From the NCBI GenBank assembly GCA_029465975.1, contig CM055753.1:1052035-1116034 (forward strand): DNA of 64,000 nt, written 5' to 3'. Positions within the stretch are counted from its first letter, which is position 1, and each line of letters starts with the position of its first letter. The notes under the pieces are model-generated. The model made no database searches. It saw only the letters and a program-made list of their open reading frames with translations, and was not told the origin of the DNA. Positions 26,171 through 36,493 of the stretch are shown here, one piece after another. Source of the stretch: Dallia pectoralis (Eukaryota > Chordata > Actinopteri > Esociformes > Umbridae). The position numbers and the translations under genes were made by a program.

Positions 26171-28206
26171 GTATCCCCCACCAAAAGGCTAGCTCCCCAG
26201 ATAGCCGAAAGATAACAAAAAAAACAACACGGGAGCAACAGGAGAGAACCAACAGTCCACCCCAAAGGGTCAGTCCCAACAGGGGGAATGTCCGCGCGTC
26301 TGGCCCTTAATGGGCCTTGGTGGCCGACTGCCAGCTTGAGCGGCATAGAAACCGCCATCTTGAGCGGCGTGGCGACCGCCATCTTGAGCGGCGTGGCGAC
26401 CCCCATCTTGAGCGGCGTGGCGGCGGCCATCGTGAGCGTAGCCGTGGCGGCGGCCATCGTGCGCGTAGCCGTGGCGGCGGCCATCGTGCGCGTAGCCGTG
26501 GCGGCGGCCATCGTGGGCGACGTGGCGGCGGCCATCGTGAGCGTAGTCGTGGCGGCGGCCATCGTGAGCGTAGTCGTGGCGGCGGCCATCGTGAGCGTAG
26601 TCGTGGCGGCGGCCATCGTGAGCGTAGTCGTGGCGGCGGCCATCGTGAGCGTAGTCGTGGCGGCGGCCATCGTGAGCGTAGTCGTGGCGGCGGCCATCGT
26701 GAGCGAGTCGTGGCGGCGGCCATCGTGAGCGTAGTCGTGGCGGCGGCCATCGTGAGCGCGCGTGGCGGCGGACATCGTGAGCGCGTCGTGGCGGCGGCCA
26801 TCGTGAGCGTCGTCGTGGCGGCGGCCATCGTGAGCGTCGTCGTGGCAGCGCCATCATGAGCGTCAGCGTGGCGGCGGCCATCGTGAGCGGAGTCGTGGCG
26901 GCGGCCATCGTGAGCGTCGTCGTGGCGGCGGCCATCGTGAGCGCGTCGTGGCGGCGGCCATCGTGGGCGTCGTCGTGGCGGCGGCCATCGTGGGCGTCGT
27001 GGCGGCGGCCCTCGTGGGCGCGTCGTGGCGCGGCCCTCGTGGGCGGCGATGCGGCAGCCATTGTGGGCGGCGATGCGGCAGCCATTGTGGGGGCGATGCG
27101 GCAGCCATTGTGGGCGGCGATGCGGCAGCCATTGTGGGCGGCGATGCGGCAGCCATTGCGGGCGGCGATGCGGCAGCCATTGCGGGCGGCGATGCGGCAG
27201 CCATTGCGGGCGGCGATGCGGCAGCCATTGTGGGCGGCGATGCGGCAGCCATTGTGGGCGGCGATGCGGCAGCCATTGCGGGCGGTGGCGTGCGGCAACA
27301 GCCATCGTGCGGGCGCTGCCATCTTGCGTGACGGCGACAGCCATCGTGGACGCTGGCGAGACGGCGGGAGCCATCGTGACGCTGGCGAGGGCAGCCATCT
27401 TGGGCGCTGGCGGGCGGCAGCCATCTTGAGCACTGGCGTGACGACGGCAACAGCCATCTCGGGCGCAGGCGTGGCGGAGGCCATCTCGGGCGCAGGCGTA
27501 GCTGAGGCCATCTGGGCGCAGGCGTGGCGGAGGCCATCTCGGGCGCAGGCGTAGCTGAGGCCATCTCGGCGCAGGCGTAGCTGAGGCCATCTCGGCACAG
27601 GCGTAGCTGAGGCCATCTGCACAGGCGTAGCTGAAGCCATCTCGGGCAGGCGTAGCTGAAGCCATCTGGGCGCAGGCGTGGCGGAGGCGATCTCTGGCGT
27701 CAGATCTTGAAAGTCCAGCCATGCGGCCACCACGCCTAATGACAGCCGGGGGCTGCTTGGTAACCCCTCCGGGGATTTCTCTGTCCCGGAGGTAGGTGGT
27801 CGGAAAGGGTCTTCCCACGGCGGGGGTAGTGGCTGTAGCTCCAGGGCTCTTGCTGGCCTTGGCTGCAGCCCCGGAACGTGGGCGGTGTGGCTGCCCGCCC
27901 CAGCCGACGTCCGATGTTGCGGGGACTAGTCGACTGAGGACGGGATCCCATAGCAGGGCGTCTTCCAGGAGTCCTCCTCCACTCGGCAGACTGCCTCCTC
28001 ATCATCCGAGGAGAGGGAGTCGGACCCCCAATCACCCTGCCAGGTGTAGCGCTGCTCCTGCTGCTCGTGGGTTGACGGTGAGCTTCATACCTCGGAGCGC
28101 TATAGCTTGCCCCTCCGAGGAATCCACTCACCGTCCGGCTCTGCGGGCTTCTTGGGTGGCTTAGCATTCTGTCACGCACTGAACGGCGTAGTGTGGTGAA
28201 AGCCAT
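26155..28206 (-). pseudogene. Frameshifted copy of the LTR-element repeat frame
   Basis: The left unit keeps the same start (ATG at 28206, MAFTTLRRSVRD) and the same C-terminal end (GASLLVGDTVTSG at 26155). Small indels relative to the right unit split it into frames 27736-28206, 26307-27818, 26270-27733 and 26155-26775. Its internal repeats are mainly 24-bp (GTGGCGGCGGCCATCGTGAG type) rather than the 30-bp type of the right unit. Confidence 0.6.
26340..27700. repeat. GC-rich 24-bp minisatellite inside LTR-element unit 1
   Basis: Two blocks: GTGGCGGCGGCCATCGTGAG-type units (to about 27030), then GATGCGGCAGCCATTGTGGG-type units (to about 27290), followed by 27-30-bp units ending in GCAGGCGTAGCTGAGGCCAT-type copies. 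Confidence 0.9.
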
Positions 28207-28555
28207 GTGCAGAGTCCAGTAATCCGTTTAAATAAGGTTTATTTATACAAACAAATATAAACCAAACCGAGTACGGCGAAATAAGAACTAAACTGTGAAA
28301 TAGAAATAATAGTGCGCATATATAGCGACTTACACAACATTCAACCTACAGTTAGTCTTTCTGAATATATAACACTCACCCTCATATAACTGTGACATAG
28401 AACAAACAATGCTAAGCAACTGTGAATAATCCTAGATCCCTTTATAGCCCGGACTAATGACTGAATGAAAACAGCCGTGACTAATAAACCAAAACCCAGG
28501 AAGTGCTTCAATGAAATACAAACAGTGCAGCAACGCCCCCTAACCACTCGTGACA
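28170..28555 (-). repeat. LTR 2 (386 bp), shared middle LTR
   Basis: Same ends and motifs as LTR 1, including a TATA-like CTATAAAGGG at about 28437-28446, and one base shorter. It serves as 3' LTR of the right unit and 5' LTR of the left unit. Confidence 0.92.
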
Positions 28556-30660
28556 GTATCCCCCACCAAAAGGCTAGCTCCCCAGATAGCCGAAAGATAA
28601 CAAAAAAAACAACACGGGAGCAACAGGAGAGAACCAACAGTCCACCCCAAAGGGTCAGTCCCAACAGGGGGAATGTCCGCGCGTCTGGCCCTTAATGGGC
28701 CTTGGTGGCGACTGCCAGCTTGGCGGCATAGGCCGCCATCTTGGGCGGCGTGGCGGCCGCCATCTTGGGCGGCGTGGCGACCCCCATCTTGCGGCGTGGC
28801 GGCGATGCGGCAGCCATTGCGTGGCGGCGGCCATCGGCAGTGCGGGCGGCAGCCGGCGGCGGCCATCGTGGCGGCAGCGTGGCGGCGGCGCGGGCGGCGT
28901 GGCGGCAGCCATTGCGGGCGGCGGCCATGCGGCAGCCATTGCGGGCGGCATTGCGGCAGCCATTGCGGGCGGCGATGCGGCAGCCATTGCGGCGGCGGCG
29001 GCAGCCATTGCGGGCGGCGGCGGCAGCCATCGTGGGCGGCGTGGCGGCAGCCATTGTGGGCGGCGTGGCGGCAGCCATTGTGGGCGGCGATGGCGGCAGC
29101 CATTGTGGGCGGCGCCATGCGGCAGCTAATGTGGGCGGTGGCGTGACGACAACAGCCATCTTGGGCGCTGGCGTGACGGGGACCATCGTGGGCGCTGGCG
29201 TGGCGGCAACAGCCATCTTGGGCGCTGGCGTGGCGGCGCAGCCATCTTGGGCGCTGGCGTGACGGCGGGGACCATCGTGGACGCTGGCGTGACGGCGGCA
29301 GCCATCTTGGGCTGGCGTGATGGCGGGGACCATCGTGGACGCTGGCGTGACGGCGGCAGCCATCTTGGGCGCTGGCGTGGCGACGGCAGCCATCTTGAGC
29401 GCTGGCGTGACGGCAACAGCCATCTTGGGCGCTGGCGTGACGGCAACAGCCATCTTGGGCGCTGGCGTGACGGCGGGGACCATTGTGGGCGGCGATGCGG
29501 CAGCTGGCGGGACGGCGGCAGCCACCTTGGGGGCTGGCGTGACGACGACAGCCATCTTGGGCGGGCGGGCGTGACGGCGACAGCCATCTTGGGCGCTGGC
29601 GTGACGGCGACAGCCACCTTGGGGGCTGGCGTGCGTGCGCGACAGCCATCTTGGGCGCTGGCGTGACGGCGACAGCCATCTTGGGCGCTGGCGTGACGGC
29701 GACAGCCATCTTGGGCGGTGGCGTGACGACAACAGCCATCGTGGACGCTGGCGTGACGGCGACAGCCATCGTGGACGCTGGCGAGACGGCGGGAGCCATC
29801 GTGGACGCTGGCGAGACAGCGGCAGCCATCTTGGGCGCTGGCGGGACGACGGCAGCCATCTTGAGCACTGGCGTGACGACGGCAACAGCCATCTCGGGCG
29901 CAGGCGTAGCGGAGGCCATCTCGGGCGCAGGCGTAGCTGAGGCCATCTCGGGCGCAGGCGTAGCTGAGGCCATCTCGGGCGCAGGCGTAGCTGAGGCCAT
30001 CTCGGGCGCAGGCGTAGCTGAGGCCATCTCGGGCACAGGCGTAGCTGAGGCCATCTCGGGCACAGGCGTAGCTGAAGCCATCTCGGGCACAGGCGTAGCT
30101 GAAGCCATCTCGGGCGCAGGCGTGGCGGAGGCGATCTCTGGCGTCAGATCTTGAAAGTCCAGCCATGCCTTCCACCACGCCCTAATGACAGCCGGGGGCT
30201 GCTTATGTAACCCCTCCGGGGATTTCTCTGTCCCGGAGGTAGGTGGTCGGAAAGGGTCTTCCCACGGCGGGGGTAGTGGCTGTAGCTCCAGGGCTCTTGC
30301 TGGCCTTGGCTGCAGCCCCGGAACAGTGGGCGGTGTCTTCTGCCCGCCCCAGCCGACGTCCGATGTTGCGGGGACTAGTCGACTGAGGACGGGATCCCAT
30401 AGCAGGGCGTCTTCCAGGGAGTCCTCCTCCACTCGCTCGTAGACTGCCTCCTCATCATCCGAGGAGAGGGAGTCGGACCCCCAATCACCCTGCCAGGTGT
30501 AGCGCTGCTCCTGCTGCTCCGTGGGTTGACGGTGAGCTTCATACCTCGGAGCGCTATAGCTTGCCCCTCCGAGGAATCCACTCACCGTCCGGCTCTGCGG
30601 GCTTCTTGGGTGGCTTAGCATTCTGTCACGCACTGAACGGCGTAGTGTGGTGAAAGCCAT
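28540..30660 (-). CDS. Repeat-protein frame of the LTR element, LTR to LTR (706 codons)
   Basis: The frame starts at an ATG inside the 5' LTR (30660; MAFTTLRRSVRD...) and runs through the whole internal region. It stops at a TAG 16 bases into the next LTR. Residues 1 to about 170 are non-repetitive, with an acidic stretch (DEEAVYERVEEDSLED) and Pro-rich segments. The rest is a degenerate 8-10-residue repeat such as PEMASATPAP and KMAVAVTPAP. Partway through, the repeat slips into its other two frames, giving RQRPRWLSPS-like and HASAQDGCRR-like peptides, and then returns to a conserved-looking end GASLLVGDTVTSG. I recognise no gag, protease or RT domain. It may encode a structural or gag-like protein of unknown type, or may be open simply because the GC-rich repeat has few stops. 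Copy 1 carries the same start and end but is broken by indels. Confidence 0.5.
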   Translation of the reverse strand: MAFTTLRRSVRDRMLSHPRSPQSRTVSGFLGGASYSAPRYEAHRQPTEQQEQRYTWQGDWGSDSLSSDDEEAVYERVEEDSLEDALLWDPVLSRLVPATSDVGWGGQKTPPTVPGLQPRPARALELQPLPPPWEDPFRPPTSGTEKSPEGLHKQPPAVIRAWWKAWLDFQDLTPEIASATPAPEMASATPVPEMASATPVPEMASATPVPEMASATPAPEMASATPAPEMASATPAPEMASATPAPEMASATPAPEMAVAVVTPVLKMAAVVPPAPKMAAAVSPASTMAPAVSPASTMAVAVTPASTMAVVVTPPPKMAVAVTPAPKMAVAVTPAPKMAVAHARQPPRWLSPSRQRPRWLSPSRPPAQDGCRRHASPQGGCRRPASCRIAAHNGPRRHASAQDGCCRHASAQDGCCRHASAQDGCRRHASAQDGCRRHASVHDGPRHHASPRWLPPSRQRPRWSPPSRQRPRWLRRHASAQDGCCRHASAHDGPRHASAQDGCCRHATAHISCRMAPPTMAAAIAAHNGCRHAAHNGCRHAAHDGCRRRPQWLPPPPQWLPHRRPQWLPQCRPQWLPHGRRPQWLPPRRPRRRHAAATMAAAGCRPHCRWPPPRNGCRIAATPQDGGRHAAQDGGRHAAQDGGLCRQAGSRHQGPLRARRADIPPVGTDPLGWTVGSLLLLPCCFFCYLSAIWGASLLVGDTVTSG
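28730..30130. repeat. GC-rich 24-30-bp minisatellite inside LTR-element unit 2
   Basis: Units of GCAGCCATTGTGGGCGGC type at the left, 30-bp GACAGCCATCTTGGGCGCTG type in the middle and GAGGCCATCTCGGGCGCAGG type at the right. A CCATCTTG / CCATNNTGG core recurs in most units. Confidence 0.9.
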
Positions 30661-31011
30661 GTGCAGAGTCCAGTAATCCGTTTAAATAAGGTTTATTTAT
30701 ACAAACAAATATAAACCAAACCGAGTACGGCGAAATAAGAACTAAAATGTGAAATAGAAATAATAGTGCGCATATATAGCGACTTACACAACATTTAACC
30801 TACAGTTAGTCTTTCTGAATATATAACACTCACCCTCATATAACTGTGACATAGAAACAAACAATGCTAAGCAACTGTGAATAATCCTAGATCCCCTTTA
30901 TAGCCCGGACTAATGACTGAATGAAAACAGCCGTGACTAATAAACCAAAACCCAGGAAGTGCTTCAATGAAATACAAACAGTGCAGCAACGCCCCCTAAC
31001 CACTCGTGACA
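30624..31011 (-). repeat. LTR 3 (388 bp), 5' LTR of the array
   Basis: Same ends, TATA-like motif at about 30893-30903. It differs from the other two LTRs by two substitutions (AAAATGTG for AAACTGTG; CATTTAACC for CATTCAACC) and a 1-bp insertion (ATAGAAACAAAC). Low divergence implies a young insertion. Confidence 0.92.
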
Positions 31012-31493
31012 AAAACAGAATTATATTTCAATGCAGTTTTTGTATTTCATTATTATGAGAACATTGGAGAGTGGATTTTAATGTTCGCAAGGCAGTTTAT
31101 GTACATTAGGTGACTCTAAACCCAAATAGATGCGCAACGTGAAGAACAAATGTTCTGTTCTACACATGAGTATGTTAGCTTCCTGATGGTCATGGTACAA
31201 GAGTTGCTGTACAATACTACACAAATATTATTCCATGATACCAGCCATCAAACCCATGTTAGTTTTAAAAGGTCACACAGAGCAGGATCAGCATATACTG
31301 GTCTCTTTAAATAAGTAATGTGAAGGCAGGAAGGCACCAGACTAAATGAACCTTTTAGTCCAACAACATTACGCTGATTCCGTACTATTCCGTTTAGCAA
31401 CGTGAAAATATGCATAAGTCCTCTGTGACCCTCTTGACTTAAATACCAAATTACCTCATTTGCTGCCTTGCAATCTCACAGCAGTTTACAACG
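31012..31493. other. Intronic AT-rich sequence
   Basis: Begins with the right AAAAC target duplication. No gene seen. Confidence 0.5.
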
Positions 31494-31866
31494 TCTACAG
31501 CCCTGAAATACCAGAATACATCACGATGTATATACACTGTCTACAGACCTGAAATACCAGAATACATCACCATGTATTTACACTGTCTACAGACCTGAAA
31601 TACCAGAATACATCACCATGTATTTACACTGTCTACAGACCTGAAATACCAGAATACATCACCATGTATTTACACTGTCTACAGACCTGAAATACCAGAA
31701 TACATCACCATGTATTTACACTGTCTACAGACCTGAAATACCAGAATACATCACCATGTATTTACAGTGTCTACAGCCCTGCAATACCAGAATACATCAC
31801 AATGTATTTACAACATCTACAGCCCTAAAATACCAGTATACATCACCATGTATTTACAATGTCTAC
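31494..31866. repeat. 46-bp minisatellite, about 8 copies
   Basis: The unit contains CTACAGACCTGAAATACCAG then AATACATCACCATGTATTTA. Unrelated to the 46-bp array at 874-2187. The central copies are nearly identical and the outer ones diverged. Confidence 0.96.
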
Positions 31867-33214
31867 ATAATTGGTTAAGGAAAGAAATCTTCTGTCCTGC
31901 GGTACTCACTTTCTGCAGCATCTACTTTTATTTTATAATTTTTTTCAGAGATGAAGTATCTTGAAAAGGTTTGTTATTTTTTTTCGGTTAATACAGTTAA
32001 GGTTAAATTAATAGCTGACATGCAGTTGCCATACCAGAGCTTAACCCCTTTAGATGAATATTCTGTGAAAAATATCGTGTGACCATATGACCGTGTTTGA
32101 AATTATACTGTGATAAATATTTTATCGCCCAGCTTTAGTTGGAAGTACAACAAATCAGTCAATAGTGCTTGAAGTAGTTAAATAAAAATATGTATTTCAT
32201 ATCAATTCATGCATCACCTAATTTCATCATAACATATAGGAATGTCCTAAAGGAAAGAACCGTTCATGTTAAATCTATCAAATATGTTGTGTTGGTCATA
32301 TTATACAATAATGCATTGCTTGTCTTTGTTGAATAAAACAGAAGATAAAGATGAGCACATTAAATTGCAATCGCAGTATGATTATTTTCTAAAACCCTGC
32401 AGAATCAGAGTACATGACCAAATATGCACATAACCTACAACCCTGCAATAACAGAGTACATGACCAGATATTACCAACATCTAAAACCCTGCAAAACCGG
32501 AGTATATCGTCTCATATTGCCCTGAAATTCCACAGTCCGGAGGTGTACTTTGATTTCTCCTGGGTTTGTCTGAAATGAACCATATTATCTATAGTGCAAT
32601 ACATTTCACGAGTTCTGTGTCGTGCTAAATCAGGGAAAAGGTATTGTTCGGAGCACAAAGCGCCTCTGTCTCAAATATTTAACTCAATAAAGTTTTTTAT
32701 CATGTCAGACTAATCAGCATCTCATCTTGCGAACAACAGACAGGCTAACCAAGGTCAGGTTATAAAAACAGAGTTAGGAAAACCAGAACAGAGACATTCA
32801 GTATACCCCCATCCACCCCCTGGTCCACCACCCCCCCGATCCACCCCCCCATCCAACAGCACCGCCCCCACTCCTATTCACAGTGATTAAATCAATGGTG
32901 AGTGCTTAGCTTCTCTCAGTGCCCTGGGCTGCAGGGGAGCAGTGATAGTGTCAGTCTGCTGGTTTCTCCTCTCGCTGAGTCACGCGGTGCACCGCACTAC
33001 CGGGCCAACCACTTACCGGATCACCAGGAAGCACATCAAACCTGGGATTTATGAAAAGGAGACAGAGGGAGGGAACCGGGGGTTTGGGGCGGGAGAACTA
33101 TGGCAGACTCACGGGGGCTGCTGGTCAGGTGACAGGCGTTCAGACGTTCCGAGAACAGATAGCGTTTTAATATTGCATTAAGACGGGAACGTTAGCATGT
33201 TTTCCTCAAACTGT
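31867..33214. other. Intronic sequence with decayed minisatellite copies and a C-rich tract
   Basis: Degenerate copies of the neighbouring 46-bp unit (CTAAAACCCTGCA...AGAGTACATGACC) lie at about 32390-32520. A C-rich tract is at 32806-32870. The frame at 32942-33181 has no recognisable domain. Confidence 0.5.
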
Positions 33215-34520
33215 GTAACAGTTAAACTGAATAACCTGGCAGGCTGATGTCACGGTCAAACAGAATAACCAGGCAGGCTGATGTCACAGTTAAACTGAAT
33301 AACCTGGCAGGCTGATGTCACGGTCAAACAGAATAACCTGGCAGGCTGATGTTACGGTTCAACAGAATAACCTGGCAGGGTGATGTCACAGTTAAACTGA
33401 ATAACCTGGCAGGCTGATGTCACGGTTCAACAGAATAACCAGGCAGGCTGATGTCACAGTTACACTGAATAACCAGGCAGGCTGATGTCACAGTTAAACT
33501 GAATAACCTGGCAGGCTGATGTTACAGTCAAACTGAATAACCTGGCAGGCTGATGTTACGGTTTAACAGAATAACCTGGCAGGCTGATGTTACGGTTTAA
33601 CAGAATAACCTGGCAGGGTGATGTCACAGTTAAACTGAATAACCGGGCAGGCTGATGTTACGGTTCAACAGAATAACCTGGCAGGGTGATTTCACGGTTA
33701 AACTGAATAACCTGGAAGGTTGATGTCACAGTTAAACTGAATAACCTGGCAGGCTGATATCACAGTTACACTGAATAACCAGGCAGGCTGATGTCACAGT
33801 TAAACTGAATAACCTGGCAGGCTGATGTTACAGTCAAACTGAATAACCTGGCAGGCTGATGTTACGGTTCAACAGAATAACCTGGCAGGGTGATGTCACA
33901 GTTAAACTGAATAACCTGGCAATAACCTGGCAGGCTGATGTCACAGTTACACTGAATAACCAGGCAGGCAACAGAATAACCTGGCAGGGTCAAACTGAAT
34001 AACCTGGCAGGTTGATGTCACAGTTCAACAGAATAACCTGGCAGTTAAACTGAATAACATGTTAAACTGAATAACCTGGCAGGCTGATGTCACAGTTAAA
34101 CTGAATAACCTGGCAGGCTGATGTCACGGTTAAACTGAATAACCTGGCAGGCTGATGTCACGGTTAAACTGAATAACCTGGAAGGTTGATGTCACAGTTA
34201 AACAGAATAACCTGGCAGGCTGATGTCACAGTTAAACAGAATAAACTGGCAGGCTGATGTCACAGTTAAACTGAATAACCTGGCAGGCTGATGTTACGGT
34301 TCAACAGAATAACCTGGCAGGCTGATGTCACGGTTAAACTGAATAACATGGCAGGTTGATGTCACAGTTAAACTGAATAACCTGGCAGGCTGATGTCACG
34401 GTTAAACTGAATAACCTGGCAGGCTGATGTCACAGTTAAACTGAACAACCTGGAAAACTGGGGTAACACTAAACTGAATAACCTGGCAAACTGCGGTCAC
34501 AGTTAACAGTTAAACTGAAT
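33215..34520. repeat. 34-bp minisatellite, about 38 copies
   Basis: The unit contains CACAGTTAAACTGAATAACC followed by TGGCAGGCTGATGT. Variants include CGGTTCAACAG and CAGTCAAACTG. The array is interrupted by rearranged copies at about 33915-34070. Confidence 0.97.
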
Positions 34521-34805
34521 ACCCTTAAGTAGCAGGGGAGGGTTTGTTGCAATGAATAATTGCAGAGCTTTGCAAGTATTTTTGCCCAGTATCTTTATTA
34601 AAGATCTTATATTACAGACTGTTTCATTTGGTGGGCAGATCTCTCTCTTCTCTGGTTAATCCATGCAAGCCAAAGGGAGGCAGGATGTAATCAAGTTGCA
34701 CTGTGTTATGTTGAAGAGTAATCACTGGCTGTAACCCAACCGTCACATGAGCTAAGATTAAGGCAATGAATGAGGGTTCATGGAGTTGTTCAGGTTCTCT
34801 CATTA

Positions 34806-34844
34806 TCGACCACACACACTCTGGACGAGGGGCTGCTGCACGCC

Positions 34845-34878
<34 letters not shown>

Positions 34879-34894
34879 TGCACGCCCACACACG

Positions 34895-34931
<37 letters not shown>

Positions 34932-35660
34932 GACGCGGGGCTGCTGCACGCCCACACACACACCCACACTGCTGCACGCCCACACACACTGCTGCACGCC
35001 CACACACGCACACACACACTGTGGACAGGGGCTGCTGCACGCCCACCCACACCCACACTGCACGCTGCACGCCCACACACGCATACACACACACTGTGGA
35101 GGAGGGGCTGCTGCACGCCCACACACACACCCACACTGCTGCACGCCCACACACACTGCTGCACGCCCACACACGCATACACACACACTGTGGAGGAGGG
35201 CTGCTGCACGCCCACACACACACCACACTGCTGCACGCCCACACACACTGCTGCACGCCCACACACGCATACACACACACTGTGGAGGAGGGGCTGCTGC
35301 ACGCCCACACACACACACACACACTGCTGCACGCCCACACACACTGCTGCACGCCCACACACGCATACACACACACTGTGGAGGAGGGGCTGCTGCACGC
35401 CCACACACACACCAACACTGCTGCACGCCCACACACACTGCTGCACGCCCACACACGCATACACACACACTGTGGAGGAGGGGCTGCTGCACGCCCACAC
35501 ACACACCAACACTGCTGCACGCCCACACACACTGCTGCACGCCCACACACGCATACACACACACTCTGGAGGAGGGGCTGCTGCACGCACGCACGCCCAC
35601 ACACACACACACACACACACTCACACTCACACTCACGCTCACTCATACGCACACACAGAC
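34806..35660. repeat. Compound CA-rich array with 91-98-bp higher-order unit
   Basis: Each large unit has GTGGAGGAGGGGCTGCTGC followed by two to three ACGCCCACACACACTGCTGC sub-units and a CGCATACACACACAC stretch. Large units start near 35094, 35190, 35281, 35379, 35471 and 35564. Open frames of about 310 codons on both strands are artefacts. Confidence 0.95.
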
Positions 35661-35889
35661 ACACTCACAGCATCCACCTCGAACAGGTGTGTTAGATGTG
35701 ACACCTGTGAGCGCTGTTAGCTAGAAAATGCAGCACTGCGAGTATCAGCAGTCAACATTATTACATATACTTTACGATCAAGAATTAACTTTCTGACTGA
35801 TGCGTTGAGATGTAGTTACAATATATCCACATAATTTTCCATTTTCCAATACTTTCTTGGTATTTTTTTATATCTATTTAATTATGTGT

Positions 35890-36493
35890 ACAAGTCCCTC
35901 CTGCAACAAAGCACACCCATAACATGATGCTGCCACCCCGATGCTTCAGATTTGGGATAGTGTTCTTCGGCCTGCAAGCCTCCCTCTTTTTCCTCTAAGC
36001 ACAACGATGGTCATTAAGGCCAAACAGGCCTATATGAGAACAGAGCACATTTGTCCAAAAGTCCCCATGTACAGTTGCAAATCATAGTCTGGCTATTTTG
36101 AGACTCTTTTTACAGTAGAAATAGGTATTTTTTATCCTGTTTTCTCCAACAATTTCAAATGGTAATTTGCTTTGTTCTGTTCTACTATGTTTGTAGGCCT
36201 TGAAATGCTCACACAGGTATCTCTTTTTAACTCACATTATGTCAATAAGCGTATCCGAGGCGTCTAAAGACATGACAACATTTTTGGAAATTCTCCAAGC
36301 AGTTTAACAGCACAGTCAAAATGGTGTTTGTAAAATTTTGACCCACTGGAATATAGTGGAATATGGAGAATTTTAAGTGAAATAATCTGTCTGTAAACAG
36401 TTGTTGTTGAAATTACTTGTGTCATGTACAAGGTGAAAAATGGGTTTACATGACTTCAACTTAAGTGTATATTAAATTACAACTTCAACTGTA
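35890..36493 (-). mobile_element. Sleeping-Beauty-type Tc1 remnant, internally deleted
   Basis: The outer end at 36493, read on the minus strand, begins TACAGTTGAAGTTG, matching the Tc1 inverted repeat of the salmonid/Sleeping Beauty group. About 110 bp inside, GACAGATTATTTCACTTAAA matches the inner direct repeat of IR/DR ends. Further in, CTTCGGCCTGCAAGCCTCCC and CATAACATGATGCTGCCACC (plus strand) correspond to the transposase GGGSIM block read in reverse. Most of the transposase and the other end are missing. Confidence 0.82.

Larger units (their letters stand above)
25784..31011 (-). mobile_element. Tandem LTR retroelement array (LTR-internal-LTR-internal-LTR)
   Basis: Three LTRs of 386-388 bp surround two internal segments (26171-28169 and 28556-30623). 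The whole array is flanked by the 5-bp direct repeat AAAAC at 25779-25783 and 31012-31016. The middle LTR has no target duplication (ATTC before, GTATC after), as expected if the extra unit arose by unequal LTR-LTR exchange after one insertion. LTRs begin TGTCACG and end CGTGACA. On the minus strand a purine-rich GGTGGGGGATAC precedes each downstream LTR, like a polypurine tract. A TGG-type primer-binding site is not obvious. No gag, protease, RT or integrase is seen, so it is non-autonomous. Confidence 0.88.

Noticed and set aside
26288..27554. Plus-strand Ala/Val/Ile-rich frames across the LTR element
   Set aside because: Antisense readings of the GC-rich repeat; the element's LTR signals, start and stop all support the minus strand.
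34624..35724. Frames of 276-346 codons rich in Thr-His or Val-Cys
   Set aside because: Readings of the CA-rich compound array on both strands; low complexity and present in every frame.
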